From positions 496,001 to 560,000 of the forward strand of contig NZ_LT629702.1 of the NCBI RefSeq assembly GCF_900103345.1: 64,000 nucleotides of DNA, written 5' to 3'. Below, piece by piece: positions 49,771 to 58,962 of the stretch. The translations under genes were made by a program, and so were the position numbers. The first letter of the stretch is position 1. Each line of letters opens with the position of its first letter. The notes beneath the pieces were generated by a model that was not told the DNA's origin, ran no database searches, and was given only the letters and a program-made list of their open reading frames with translations. This DNA is from Pseudomonas azotoformans. Its GTDB lineage: Bacteria > Pseudomonadota > Gammaproteobacteria > Pseudomonadales > Pseudomonadaceae.

Positions 49771-50997
49771 ATGAATGATTGTGTAGCCCAAGCTGCTCGC
49801 CCTGCCGAGGTGGCGCCCGATGCGCCCGCCTGGATGGCGGTGTTTTCCCTGGCCATGGGGGTGTTCGGCTTGCTGACGGCCGAATACCTGCCGGCCAGCC
49901 TGCTGACGCCGATGGCGATGGACCTGGGCGTGTCGGAGGCGCTGGCCGGGCAGGCCGTGACCGTGACGGCGATGGTGGCATTGTTCGCCGGGTTGCTGGT
50001 GCCGGGCCTGACGCGTGGGATCGACCGGCGCGTGGTGCTGCTGGGTTTTTCCCTGCTGATGATTGCTTCCAACCTGTTGGTGGCGTTTTCATCCAGCCTG
50101 GCAGTGCTGCTGTTGATGCGCATCCTGCTGGGGGTTGCCCTGGGCGGCTTCTGGAGCATGGCGGCGGCGGTCGCGATGCGCCTGGTGCCGGCGGCGCTGC
50201 TGCCCCGGGCGCTGTCGATCATCTTCAGTGGGATTGCCGTGGGCACGGTGGTTGCCGTGCCGCTGGGCAGCTACCTCGGCGGTGTGTACGGCTGGCGTAG
50301 CGCATTTGTGGCAGCGGCAGCGGTCGGCACGGTGACGCTGGTGTTCCAGCTATTCACGCTGCCGCGCCTGGCTCCCACGGGCAGTGCACGCTTGCGCACG
50401 GTGCTGGATGTGCTGCTGCGCCCAGGCATCGCCATCGGCATGTTGGGCTGCGTGCTGGTGCACACCGGGCACTTTGCGTTGTTCACCTACATCCGCCCCT
50501 TCCTGGAAAGCACCACGGGCGTGGGCACCGAAGGGCTGGCCTTGATGCTGCTGGGCTTCGGTGCAGCCAATTTCGTCGGCACGCTGTTGGCCGGTTGGAT
50601 GCTGGTGCGTTATCCACGCGGCACGCTGGTGCTGATGCCGGTGTTGGTAGGCGTCGCGGCGCTGGCCCTGGTGTTGCTGCCGGCCTCGCTGCCAGGCCAG
50701 GCGTTGCTGCTGGCGCTGTGGGGCATGGCCTTTGGCGGGGTGCCCGTGGCGTGGTCGAACTGGGTGGCCCGCGCTGTACCGGATCAAGCTGAAAGTGCCG
50801 GCGGCATGGTGGTGGCGTCCGTGCAATCGGCCATTGCGGCGGGCGCGGCCGGAGGGGGCGCGATGTTCAGTCTCAGTGGCATCAGCGGCGTGTTTCTCGG
50901 CGCCGGTGTGTTGATGCTGTTGGCCGCCTTGTTGATCGCACTGCGGGTGCAGGTGCCACGCACCGAGCCGGGCGTTGGCGCGGCGCTGCACCTGTGA
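49771..50997 (+). CDS. MFS efflux transporter (DHA1/arabinose-efflux-like)
   Basis: A 408-residue major facilitator with about twelve membrane segments. Features are FSLAMGVFGLLTAEYLPASLLTPMA, the motif-A loop TRGIDRRVV, and LLGVALGGFWSMAAAVAMRLVP. It resembles YdhP/AraJ-type drug or sugar exporters. A GTG at 49768 is an alternative start. It is divergent from the AraC-type regulator and ends 1 bp before the stop of the convergent LysR gene. The exported compound is unknown. Confidence 0.88.
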   Translation: MNDCVAQAARPAEVAPDAPAWMAVFSLAMGVFGLLTAEYLPASLLTPMAMDLGVSEALAGQAVTVTAMVALFAGLLVPGLTRGIDRRVVLLGFSLLMIASNLLVAFSSSLAVLLLMRILLGVALGGFWSMAAAVAMRLVPAALLPRALSIIFSGIAVGTVVAVPLGSYLGGVYGWRSAFVAAAAVGTVTLVFQLFTLPRLAPTGSARLRTVLDVLLRPGIAIGMLGCVLVHTGHFALFTYIRPFLESTTGVGTEGLALMLLGFGAANFVGTLLAGWMLVRYPRGTLVLMPVLVGVAALALVLLPASLPGQALLLALWGMAFGGVPVAWSNWVARAVPDQAESAGGMVVASVQSAIAAGAAGGGAMFSLSGISGVFLGAGVLMLLAALLIALRVQVPRTEPGVGAALHL

Positions 50998-50998
50998 A

Positions 50999-51856
50999 CT
51001 AGCCGGCCAGGTTGGCCAGCAACCACGCCGTGAAACTTCGCGCCAGCGGGTCATGCTCGCTGTCGCGGTGGGTCAGCATTGCCCAGCTTGGTCCGCGAAT
51101 GGTCGCCTCGACCAGAGGCGCGAGCAACCCATCCGCGTTCGCCTGGCGGCTAAGCAACTGGCTGACCAAGCCGATCCCCAAGCCGGTACACACCGCGTCG
51201 AGCAACAGGCCAGGATCGGAAAAATTCAGGCCCTGGTCCTGCTGCCCCACATCGACCCCGGCTTCCACCGCCCAATGGCTCCAGTCCATTTCCCGCTCAC
51301 CGTGCAGGGTGGTGCGCTGTTCCCTGGGCTGCTTCAACAGCCGTGGGTGGCAGGCGGGAAACAAGCGGTCTGCATGCAGCACCTTGAAGCTGCATTCGGC
51401 CTGGGAGCTGATGTCGTCGCGCACCGCCAGGTCGATGGTCTGGCTGGCCATGTCGGGCACTTCGTCGGTGCTGAAGATCCACAGGTCGACTTCCGGGTGT
51501 TGCTGGCGGAAATCCGCGAGCCGGGGCAGCAACCAATGGCGTGCAAAGGTCGGCGTGGTGTTGAGCACCAGTTGATTGGGCTTGCGGTACTGCCCCAGGC
51601 GCCGCACGCCCACCGCCAGTTGCTGCAACAGCGCCTGGGTGGTGCTGAGGAAATCATGCCCGGCGTCGGTCAGGGCCACGCTGCGCCCGCTGCGGAAAAA
51701 CAGCGGCTGTTCCAGGTACGCCTCCAGGCTGCGGATCTGCTGGCTGATCGCCGATTGGGTCAGGTGCAACTCTTCGGCGGCCTTGTGGAAACTGCCCAGT
51801 CGGGCGGCGGCTTCAAAGCCACGCAGGGTGCCGAGCGGCGGCCAGTGATTGAGCAT
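50999..51856 (-). CDS. LysR family transcriptional regulator (GcvA-like)
   Basis: A 285-residue LysR protein: PPLGTLRGFEAAARLGSFHKAAEELHLTQSAISQQIRSLEAYLEQPLFFR forms the HTH in the manner of GcvA-type regulators. The effector domain starts near residue 90. It is divergent from aguA with 134 bp between, making it the likely regulator of the agmatine operon. No operator was assigned. Confidence 0.9.
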   Translation of the reverse strand: MLNHWPPLGTLRGFEAAARLGSFHKAAEELHLTQSAISQQIRSLEAYLEQPLFFRSGRSVALTDAGHDFLSTTQALLQQLAVGVRRLGQYRKPNQLVLNTTPTFARHWLLPRLADFRQQHPEVDLWIFSTDEVPDMASQTIDLAVRDDISSQAECSFKVLHADRLFPACHPRLLKQPREQRTTLHGEREMDWSHWAVEAGVDVGQQDQGLNFSDPGLLLDAVCTGLGIGLVSQLLSRQANADGLLAPLVEATIRGPSWAMLTHRDSEHDPLARSFTAWLLANLAG

Positions 51857-51990
51857 GCTGATAAGTTCCTCTAATCAGTTTTCTACAAAATCCATCGTTT
51901 GTCCGGCGCTGTGAGCAGCCATAGCATGTACCCCAAGACTCCGTGGGCAGTTTTCACTGAACACAATGACTTAACTGAAGGGTACTTGTC

Positions 51991-53040
51991 ATGCAGCACA
52001 ATGCAATGCAAAACAACCGTTGGTGGATGCCTGCGGAGTGGGCCCGGCATGCGGCGACCTGGATGGTCTGGCCGCACAATCAGGCCCTGTGGGAAACCAC
52101 CTGGGGCGTAACCCTGGCGCAGGTGCAGCAGGATTTCGCGCGGGTGGCCAATGCGATTGCGCGCTTTGAACCGGTGAAGATGCTCGTTGATCCATCCGCA
52201 GTCACCGGTGCCAAGGCCCTGTGCGGGCCGGGCATCGAGCTGATCGAGCAGGCCGTCAACGATAGCTGGTGCCGCGACTCCGGCCCGACCTTTGTCTGCC
52301 ACCCGCAACTGGGTACGGCCGGGGTGAGCTGGCGCTTCAACGCCTGGGGCGGCAAGTCGGCCCACGACCTGGACGAAAGCCTGGCGCGCCGCGTGCTCAA
52401 CCACCTGGGGCTGGAGTGCTTCGGTACGCCCCTGGGCAATGAAGGCGGTGCCATCCATGTGGACGGCGAAGGCACGCTGATCACCACTGAATCAGTGCTG
52501 CTCAATCCCAACCGCAACCCCGGCATGAACAAGGCCGAGATGGAAGAGATCTTTGCGCGCCTGCTGGGCATCAAGAAGACTGTCTGGCTGCCGGGCGACC
52601 CGGACTACGTGACCGGCGACATGACCGATGGCCATGTCGATGGCGTGTGTGCCTTCGCCCGTCCCGGCGTGTTGCTGGTGGACGCTACCCACGCTCGGGC
52701 CTCGGTCTACGCCGAAGTGGTGCGCGAAAACCGTCGCGCCCTGGAACTCGCCACCGACGCCCAAGGTCGCCGTTTCGAGCTGATCGAGCTGTATGAAGCC
52801 ACTGATGCGGTCGACACCGACGCCGAGGTGTTCTGCGCCTCCTACACCAATTTCTACATCGCCAACGGCGCAATCATCATGCCGGCCTATGGCATTGCAG
52901 CCGATCAGGTCGCGGCTGAAGTCTTGGCCCAAGCATTCCCTGGTCGCGAGATCGTACCGGTGCAGATCAACCACCTGGCCCATGGCGGCGGTGGGGTGCA
53001 TTGCATCACTCAACAACAACCGGCGTGGGTGAAGCCATGA
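51991..53040 (+). CDS. aguA: Agmatine deiminase
   Basis: A 349-residue guanidine-modifying (PPAD-fold) enzyme. It has RWWMPAEWARHAATWMVWPHN, active-site NDSWCRDSGPTFV, the acidic/His segment NEGGAIHVDGEG, TDGHVDGVCAF, and catalytic Cys in GGGGVHCITQQQP. It converts agmatine to N-carbamoylputrescine plus ammonia in the cytosol. The ATGA overlap with aguB ensures coupled translation. The internal ATG at 52006 is a possible alternative start. Confidence 0.94.
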   Translation: MQHNAMQNNRWWMPAEWARHAATWMVWPHNQALWETTWGVTLAQVQQDFARVANAIARFEPVKMLVDPSAVTGAKALCGPGIELIEQAVNDSWCRDSGPTFVCHPQLGTAGVSWRFNAWGGKSAHDLDESLARRVLNHLGLECFGTPLGNEGGAIHVDGEGTLITTESVLLNPNRNPGMNKAEMEEIFARLLGIKKTVWLPGDPDYVTGDMTDGHVDGVCAFARPGVLLVDATHARASVYAEVVRENRRALELATDAQGRRFELIELYEATDAVDTDAEVFCASYTNFYIANGAIIMPAYGIAADQVAAEVLAQAFPGREIVPVQINHLAHGGGGVHCITQQQPAWVKP

Positions 53041-53918
53041 GCCTCTTGACGATTGCTACCACCCAGATGCCCTGCACCTGGGACCTGCCCGGCAACCTCG
53101 ACCGTGCCGAGCAGCTTGTGCGCGACGCGGCGGCGCAGGGCGCCCAAGTGATCCTGTTGCAGGAACTGTTTGCCACACCGTATTTCTGCATCGAGCAGCA
53201 CCACAAGCATCTGGCGCTGGCCGAGGAATACGCGCACAGCCACGTACTCAAACGTTTTGCCGCCCTGGCCCGGGAGCTGGGCGTGGTACTGCCGCTCAGC
53301 TGGTTCGAAAAGGCCGGCAATGCCTTCTTCAATTCCCTGAGCGTGGCGGATGCTGACGGGCGCTTGCTCGGCGTGTACCGCAAGACCCATATCCCGAATG
53401 CCATCGGCTATCAGGAGAAAGAGTATTTCAGCCCCGGCGATACCGGGTTCCGCGTGTGGGACACCGCGTTCGGGCGCCTCGGTGTGGGCATCTGCTGGGA
53501 TCAGTGGTTTCCCGAGACCGCACGCTGCCTGGCGCTGCAAGGTGCCGAGGTGCTGCTGTTTCCCACCGCCATCGGCTCGGAACCCGGGTGTGCCACGCTG
53601 GATTCGCGGGACCACTGGCAGATGACCATGCGCGGCCATGCGGCGGCGAATATCCTGCCGGTGGTGGCGGCCAACCGCGTCGGACGTGAAGTGGCTACCA
53701 CCGACGCCAGCCTGCAAATGGATTTCTACGGTTCGTCGTTCATCTGCGACCACAAGGGCCAGTTGCTGGCCGAAGCGGATCGCGACTCGACCGGCGTGTT
53801 GTTGCATGGCTTGGACCTGTCTGCCATACGTGAGGAGCGCCTGACCTGGGGCATCTTCCGCGACCGTCGCCCGGACATGTACGGCGGCCTGCTGACGCTG
53901 GACGGGCGCCCATCATGA
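53037..53918 (+). CDS. aguB: N-carbamoylputrescine amidase
   Basis: A 293-residue nitrilase-superfamily amidohydrolase. Catalytic Glu is in ILLQELFATPYFC, Lys in GVYRKTHIPN and Cys in GVGICWDQWFPETAR. It releases putrescine, CO2 and ammonia from the AguA product. It is coupled by 4-bp overlaps to aguA upstream and to the polyamine-binding protein downstream. Confidence 0.94.
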   Translation: MSLLTIATTQMPCTWDLPGNLDRAEQLVRDAAAQGAQVILLQELFATPYFCIEQHHKHLALAEEYAHSHVLKRFAALARELGVVLPLSWFEKAGNAFFNSLSVADADGRLLGVYRKTHIPNAIGYQEKEYFSPGDTGFRVWDTAFGRLGVGICWDQWFPETARCLALQGAEVLLFPTAIGSEPGCATLDSRDHWQMTMRGHAAANILPVVAANRVGREVATTDASLQMDFYGSSFICDHKGQLLAEADRDSTGVLLHGLDLSAIREERLTWGIFRDRRPDMYGGLLTLDGRPS

Positions 53919-54994
53919 AGTTGCTACTGAGTTGTGCATTGGTCCTCACAAGTGTCTACGCTTCGGCCGACGACAAAACCCTGAAGCTCTACAACTGGGC
54001 CGACTATTTCGCCGCCGACACCCTGTCCAAATTCACCGCCGAGACCGGCATCCGGGTGATCTACGACGTGATGGACGGCAGCGAAACCCTGGAAGCCAAG
54101 TTGATGGCCGGCGGCAGTGGCTACGACCTGATCTTCCCCGGTGATACCGTGGCCGAACGGTTGATGCGCGCCGGCAGTCTACAAGCACTGGACCCCGCCA
54201 AGCTCAGCGCCATGAGCGACATCGAGCCGGGCCTGCAGAAACTGCGCACCCATTACGTCAACTCCAACAAAGCCACGGTGCCCTACACCTGGGGCACCAT
54301 CGGCCTGACCTACAACACCCAGCAGATCCAGCAACGCATGCCGAATGCGCCGGTCAACAGCCTCGACCTGTTGTTCAAGCCGGAGAACGCGGCCAAATTC
54401 GCCGATTGCGGCATCTCGCTGATCGACTCGCCGGACGAAGTGCTCGCGGTGGTGCTCAACTACCTGGGCCTTGACCCGCGCAGTGCCAAGCGCGAAGACC
54501 TGGCGGCGGCCAGCGAGCTGTTGCTCAAGCTGCGGCCCTACATCCGCAAGTTCCAGTCGCAACCGGTGACCGACCTTGTCAATGGCAACCTGTGCCTGTC
54601 CCTCGGCTACAGCGGCGACATGACCCAGGCCCAGCGCGCCGCGGATGCGGCCGGCAAAGCGGTGACCTTCGGTTATCACATCCCCCGTGAGGGCACCACG
54701 GTGTGGATGGATACCATGGCCATCCCGGTCGATGCGCAACACCCGGAGTACGCCTATGCGTTCATCAACTTCGTGATGCGCCCGCAAAACATGGCCGCCA
54801 TCACCAACCTCACCGGCTACCCGACCGCGAACGCCAAGGCGCGGCCGGACGTGGAGGCGAGCATGCGCGACAACCCGGATATCTACCCGGACGCAGCGAC
54901 CTTCGAACGGTTGATCGCCGGCAAGGACATCCCCCAGGCCGACATGCGTGCACGCATGCGGGTTTGGACTAAATTCAAGACTGCCCTGCAATGA
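53915..54994 (+). CDS. Polyamine periplasmic binding protein, PotF/SpuD-like
   Basis: A 359-residue binding protein with a signal peptide (MKLLLSCALVLTSVYASAD). The mature start KTLKLYNWADYFAADTLSKF is typical of PotF/SpuD, with YDLIFPGDTVAERL and YTWGTIGLTYN lining the ligand site. It overlaps aguB by 4 bp, so agmatine or putrescine is the likely ligand. No permease or ATPase follows; it must dock on a transporter encoded elsewhere. Confidence 0.92.
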   Translation: MKLLLSCALVLTSVYASADDKTLKLYNWADYFAADTLSKFTAETGIRVIYDVMDGSETLEAKLMAGGSGYDLIFPGDTVAERLMRAGSLQALDPAKLSAMSDIEPGLQKLRTHYVNSNKATVPYTWGTIGLTYNTQQIQQRMPNAPVNSLDLLFKPENAAKFADCGISLIDSPDEVLAVVLNYLGLDPRSAKREDLAAASELLLKLRPYIRKFQSQPVTDLVNGNLCLSLGYSGDMTQAQRAADAAGKAVTFGYHIPREGTTVWMDTMAIPVDAQHPEYAYAFINFVMRPQNMAAITNLTGYPTANAKARPDVEASMRDNPDIYPDAATFERLIAGKDIPQADMRARMRVWTKFKTALQ

Positions 54995-55004
54995 GCGCAT
55001 TCGT

Positions 55005-55100
55005 TGTAGTGAGCGGGCTTGCCCCGCGCTGGAGTGCGCAGCGCTCCCGCTTTTTCGGGGCCGCTTCGCAGCCCAGCGCGGGGCAAGCCCGCTCACTACA
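55005..55100. repeat. REPIN, TGTAGTGAGCGGGCTTGCCC type
   Basis: Near-perfect inverted ends (TGTAGTGAGCGGGCTTGCCC and its complement) with a GC-rich inner hairpin. It is inserted between the binding protein and the Tat-dependent deiminase and probably ends or insulates the upstream operon. Confidence 0.88.
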
Positions 55101-55126
55101 GACCTGTACCCTACGTTGAGGATTTT

Positions 55127-56227
55127 ATGCCAACCCGTCGCACCTTCATCAAACACGCCAGCGTGGTCTGTGCCATGACCTTGATCGCCCCGCACATCCG
55201 AGCCGCCACCCGCGGCGGTTTCTACATGCCCGACGAGGGCGAAAAACATCGCCAGGCCTTCATCGCCTTTGGGGCCCAGGACGCCATCTGGGAGGACTTC
55301 ACCGCCGATGTGCAAGCAGCCCTTGGCCGTATTGCCCGGGCGATTGCCGAGCATGAACCGGTCACGGTGTTCTGCCGCGAGGATGAGCGTGGGCTGGCCG
55401 AACAGCACTGCGGCACACGCAATATCACCTTCGTGGAAACCGAGCTGGATGACATCTGGATGCGCGACACCGGTGCCAATTTTGTCATCGACGGCACCGG
55501 CGGCCTGGGCGCGGTGGACTTCAACTTCAACGGCTGGGGCAATAAGCAGCAGCATGCCGATGATGCGTTGCTGGCTGCACAGATCGCCGAAGCAACCGGC
55601 GCCCGCCTTATACGCAGCGAACTGGTGGGCGAGGGCGGGGGCATCGAGGTGGATGGCCTGGGCACCGGCATCATGACCGAAAGCAGCTGGATCAACCGCA
55701 ATCGCAACCCGGACTGGAGCAAGGCCGAGGTCGAGGCCGAACTCAAGGAACGCCTGGGCCTGCGCAAGATCATCTGGCTGCCGGGTATCAAGGGCAAGGA
55801 CATCACCGATGCCCATGTCGACTTCTATGCACGTTTTGTCTCGCCTGGCGTGGTGCTGGCCAACCTCGACACCGACCCCGAGTCCTACGACCACAAGGTC
55901 ACCCTGGCGCACCTGGAAATCCTCAAGCAGGCCACCGACGCAGACGGTCGCCCCTTGCAGGTGCATACGGTGTCGCCGCCGCTGAACCCGCGCAAAAGCA
56001 AATTCAGCCGGAGCAACGAGGACTTCGCTGCCGGCTATATCAATTATTTCGTGATCAACGGCGCGGTGCTTGCGCCTGAATTCGGCGACCCGGTGGCGGA
56101 TCGCAAGGCACTGGACCTGCTGTCGCGGCTTTACCCGAATCGCAGGGTGGTGCAGCTCAATATCGACGCGATCGCGGCGGGCGGCGGTGGCATTCACTGT
56201 GTGACGAGCCATCAACCTTTGGTTTAG
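55127..56227 (+). CDS. Tat-exported agmatine deiminase family protein
   Basis: A 366-residue paralogue of aguA carrying a twin-arginine signal (PTRRTFIKHASVVCAMTLIA, cleavage near IRAA). The mature enzyme keeps the family active-site segments: DDIWMRDTGANFV, GEGGGIEVDGLG, TDAHVDFYARFV and catalytic Cys in GGGGIHCVTSHQP. It should act in the periplasm on agmatine or a related guanidine after folding in the cytosol. The start at 55127 has GAGG 7 bp upstream. A REPIN separates it from the aguA-aguB-potF operon, so it is probably expressed separately. Confidence 0.9.
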   Translation: MPTRRTFIKHASVVCAMTLIAPHIRAATRGGFYMPDEGEKHRQAFIAFGAQDAIWEDFTADVQAALGRIARAIAEHEPVTVFCREDERGLAEQHCGTRNITFVETELDDIWMRDTGANFVIDGTGGLGAVDFNFNGWGNKQQHADDALLAAQIAEATGARLIRSELVGEGGGIEVDGLGTGIMTESSWINRNRNPDWSKAEVEAELKERLGLRKIIWLPGIKGKDITDAHVDFYARFVSPGVVLANLDTDPESYDHKVTLAHLEILKQATDADGRPLQVHTVSPPLNPRKSKFSRSNEDFAAGYINYFVINGAVLAPEFGDPVADRKALDLLSRLYPNRRVVQLNIDAIAAGGGGIHCVTSHQPLV

Positions 56228-56271
56228 TCTGGAGCGCTTCGCTAATCGCAAACGCCTCTGGAGCCGTCAGC

Positions 56272-57105
56272 ATGACCGATTACGTACCCCCGAAAGTGTG
56301 GACCTGGGACACCGAGAACGGCGGCACTTTCGCCAGCATCAACCGCCCCATTGCCGGCGCCACCCATGACAAGGAACTGCCGGTGGGCAAGCATCCGCTG
56401 CAGCTGTATTCCCTGGCCACGCCCAACGGGCAGAAGGTCACGATCCTGCTGGAGGAGCTGTTGGCCTTGGGGCACAGCGGTGCGGAGTACGATGCCTGGC
56501 TGATCAAGATCGGTGACGGCGACCAGTTCGGCAGCGGCTTCGTGGGGGTGAACCCGAACTCCAAGATCCCGGCACTGCTGGACCGCAGCGGCGCCACGCC
56601 GATTCGGGTGTTCGAGTCCGGAGCGATCCTGCAGTACCTGGCCGAGAAGTTTGGTGCGTTCTTTCCCACCGAACCGGCGGCCCGTGCCGAATGCCTGTCG
56701 TGGTTGTTCTGGCAGATGGGCAGCGCGCCTTACCTGGGCGGTGGTTTCGGCCACTTCTATGCCTATGCGCCGAGCAAGATGGAATATGCGATCAACCGCT
56801 TTGCCATGGAGACCAAGCGTCAGCTCGATGTGCTCGACCAACGCCTGGCGGTGAGCCAATACATCGCGGGTGATGAATACACCATCGCCGATATCGCGAT
56901 CTGGCCCTGGTATGGCGGGTTGGTCAAAGGCCGTTTGTATGGCGCGGCGGAGTTCCTCTCGGTGCATGAATACCAGCACGTGCTGCGCTGGGCCGACGCG
57001 ATTGAAGCGCGGCCGGCGGTGCAGCGTGGACGGCGGGTGAATCGGGTGTCCGGTGAGCCCCATGAGCAACTGGCCGAGCGGCATGACGCCAGCGACCTGG
57101 ACTAA
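56272..57105 (+). CDS. yghU: Glutathione S-transferase, YghU/Nu class
   Basis: A 277-residue GST/disulfide reductase. The N-terminal extension YVPPKVWTWDTENGGTFASINRP precedes the thioredoxin fold (LQLYSLATPNGQKVTILLEEL) and is diagnostic for YghU/YfcG-type enzymes, which bind two glutathiones and reduce disulfides. The FESGAILQYLAEK motif and the helical C-terminal domain (GDEYTIADIAIWPWYGG) are intact. It is monocistronic, 45 bp after the Tat deiminase. Confidence 0.92.
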   Translation: MTDYVPPKVWTWDTENGGTFASINRPIAGATHDKELPVGKHPLQLYSLATPNGQKVTILLEELLALGHSGAEYDAWLIKIGDGDQFGSGFVGVNPNSKIPALLDRSGATPIRVFESGAILQYLAEKFGAFFPTEPAARAECLSWLFWQMGSAPYLGGGFGHFYAYAPSKMEYAINRFAMETKRQLDVLDQRLAVSQYIAGDEYTIADIAIWPWYGGLVKGRLYGAAEFLSVHEYQHVLRWADAIEARPAVQRGRRVNRVSGEPHEQLAERHDASDLD

Positions 57106-57122
57106 AGGCCTGACGCGGTAAG

Positions 57123-57218
57123 AAATGTGGGAGCGGGCTTGCTCGCGAATACGGAGTGTCAGTCAACAGATCCATTGGCTGATCCACCGCAATCGCGAGC
57201 AAGCCCGCTCCCACATTT
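57123..57218. repeat. REPIN, AAATGTGGGAGCGGGCTTGC type
   Basis: Inverted copies of AAATGTGGGAGCGGGCTTGC bound a 96-bp element between the convergent YghU gene and the sugar-binding-protein gene. Confidence 0.88.
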
Positions 57219-57236
57219 GGATTTGTGTATTTCACT

Positions 57237-58163
57237 CTACTTGTAGCGCTGCTCAAACACCGCCACCTGCTCGGGCTTGATCAGCTCGAACGGCACCCAC
57301 ACCTCCGGCTCAATCGACTCGCCCTTGATCATCCGCACCGCCGCCTGCACGGCCTGTGTGGCCTGGGCCTTAGGGTCCTGGAACACCGACGCTGTCAGCA
57401 AGCCGCGCTTGATCGCCGCCAGCCCGTCGGGCAAACCATCAATGCCCACAATTGCCACATCGCCCTTGGCTTTACCCGCCTGCTGCAAGGCCATGGCCGC
57501 GCCAATCGCCATTTCATCGTTATTGGCCACGATGGCATCGAATTGCGTGCCCGCCAGCAGCCAGTTGCTGGTCAGGTCCATGCCCTTGCTGCGCTGCCAT
57601 TCAGCACTTTGCTGCTCGACCACCTTGATCCCGGGAAAGTCCTTGAGCACCTGTTTGGCGCCCTCGGTGCGGTCATGGGTGGCGTTCTGTGCGAGGTCGC
57701 CCATGATGATCGCCACATTGCCCTTGCCACCGAGTTTTTCCGCCAGGTAGCGCATCTGCAACTGCCCGGCCTCGATGTCGTTGGAGGCCACCGTGACCAC
57801 GCCCTTGGGCAGGGTGCGTTCGTCCGGGTGGCGGTTGACGTACACCAGCGGCGTCTTGGCCGCCACGGCGGCGCGGGTCATGTTGGCGGTGGCGGCGGTG
57901 TCCACCGGCAGCACGATCACCGCGTCGACCTTCTGATTGAGAAAGCCTTCGACCTGATTGAGCTGGCGCACCACGTCGCCCTGGGCGTCTTCGAACTGGA
58001 TCTGCACGTCCTGCTGCTTGGCGGCGGCTTCCAGACCGGTGCGCACGTAGGTCATGAAGTTGTCGTCGACCCGGGCAATGCTCACGCCGATGCGATAAGC
58101 GGCGAAGGTCCATTGGCTGAACAGCAGCAACAGCGTGGCAGCGAGCAATGAATAGCGGTTCAT
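57237..58163 (-). CDS. Sugar/polyol ABC transporter substrate-binding protein (RbsB-like)
   Basis: A 308-residue periplasmic binding protein with a signal peptide (YSLLAATLLLLFSQWTFAAY). The domain opens YRIGVSIARVDDNFMTYVRTGLE. VIVLPVDTAATANMTRAA, VYVNRHPDE and VANNDEMAIGAAMALQQAG are typical of ribose/inositol-type proteins. It is the last gene of a three-gene operon, 19 bp after the isomerase. No ATPase or permease accompanies it. A CA motif at its ribosome site suggests Crc/Hfq control. Confidence 0.9.
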   Translation of the reverse strand: MNRYSLLAATLLLLFSQWTFAAYRIGVSIARVDDNFMTYVRTGLEAAAKQQDVQIQFEDAQGDVVRQLNQVEGFLNQKVDAVIVLPVDTAATANMTRAAVAAKTPLVYVNRHPDERTLPKGVVTVASNDIEAGQLQMRYLAEKLGGKGNVAIIMGDLAQNATHDRTEGAKQVLKDFPGIKVVEQQSAEWQRSKGMDLTSNWLLAGTQFDAIVANNDEMAIGAAMALQQAGKAKGDVAIVGIDGLPDGLAAIKRGLLTASVFQDPKAQATQAVQAAVRMIKGESIEPEVWVPFELIKPEQVAVFEQRYK

Positions 58164-58172
58164 AAGGGGGTT

Positions 58173-58186
58173 CCTTTTATTGTTAT
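58173..58186 (-). promoter_or_regulatory. Crc/Hfq CA motif before the RbsB-like gene
   Basis: On the minus strand ATAACAATAAAAGG overlaps the AAGGAA ribosome site of the gene starting at 58163 and contains AACAATAA, an exact AAnAAnAA match. Confidence 0.65.
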
Positions 58187-58962
58187 AGGGTGAACGCCTG
58201 GCGGAAACGTGCCAGGGCCAACTCACTGTCGCCGCTGGCCCAGCCCTCAAGGCCGACCACGCCGCTGTAGCCCATGGCATGCAAGGCCCTGGCGATGGCC
58301 GGGTAGTGGATTTCGCCGGTGCCGGGCTCCTGGCGTCCCGGCACGTCGGCCACCTGGATTTCACCGATGTGCGGGCCGGCGCGCTGGATCAGCTCGATCA
58401 GGTTTCCTTCGCCGATCTGTGCGTGGTACAGGTCCAGGTTCAGCTTCAGGTGCGGGCTGCCCACGGCCTCGATCAACGCCAGGGTGTCGTCGGCGCGGGC
58501 GAATGGCGTGCCGGGGTGGTCGACCTCGGTGTTGAGGTTTTCCAGTAGGAACACACGACCGGCGTCTTGCCCCAGGCGGGCGATCTTTTCCAGGGTCTTG
58601 CAGGCGCTCAGCCACATGCGCCCGGTGGTTCGGCTCACCGGTTGAACGGGCAGGCCGCCGTCGCCCAGGCCGGTGCCGTGCAGGTTGAGGCTGGGGCAAT
58701 TCAACTGCTCGGCTACCCCCAGGGATTCGCGGGCGCTGTCGAGCAGTTGGCGGATGCCGTCGGGGTCGGTGAGGGTGCCGCTGATGTAGCCGGTCATGGA
58801 GGTGAAATCGGCGCCGGTGGCGGCCAGGGCGGCGATGTCCTTGTCTGTCCAGTTCCAGATTTCGGCGCTGAACCCTAGCGCGTGAATGCGCTTTACACGC
58901 TCGACAAACGGCAGATCGAGAAACACCATCTCGGCGCTGACCGCCAGCTTGAACGGGCTCAT
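58183..58962 (-). CDS. Sugar isomerase/epimerase, hydroxypyruvate isomerase-like TIM barrel
   Basis: A 259-residue xylose-isomerase-like TIM barrel. It begins MSPFKLAVSAEMVFLDLPFVERV. Metal/catalytic residues lie in VFLLENLNTEVDHPGTPF (Glu), LKLNLDLYHAQIGEGN and GVVGLEGWASGD (Glu). It resembles Hyi/IolI-type enzymes and would act on a keto-sugar or keto-inositol made by the coupled oxidoreductase. The start at 58962 overlaps the oxidoreductase stop by 4 bp. The exact substrate is unknown. Confidence 0.88.
   Translation of the reverse strand: MSPFKLAVSAEMVFLDLPFVERVKRIHALGFSAEIWNWTDKDIAALAATGADFTSMTGYISGTLTDPDGIRQLLDSARESLGVAEQLNCPSLNLHGTGLGDGGLPVQPVSRTTGRMWLSACKTLEKIARLGQDAGRVFLLENLNTEVDHPGTPFARADDTLALIEAVGSPHLKLNLDLYHAQIGEGNLIELIQRAGPHIGEIQVADVPGRQEPGTGEIHYPAIARALHAMGYSGVVGLEGWASGDSELALARFRQAFTL

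Noticed and set aside
54179-56251. A 690-codon minus-strand open frame over the binding-protein and Tat deiminase genes
   Set aside because: It is a shadow of the plus-strand genes and runs across a REPIN; no recognisable protein results.
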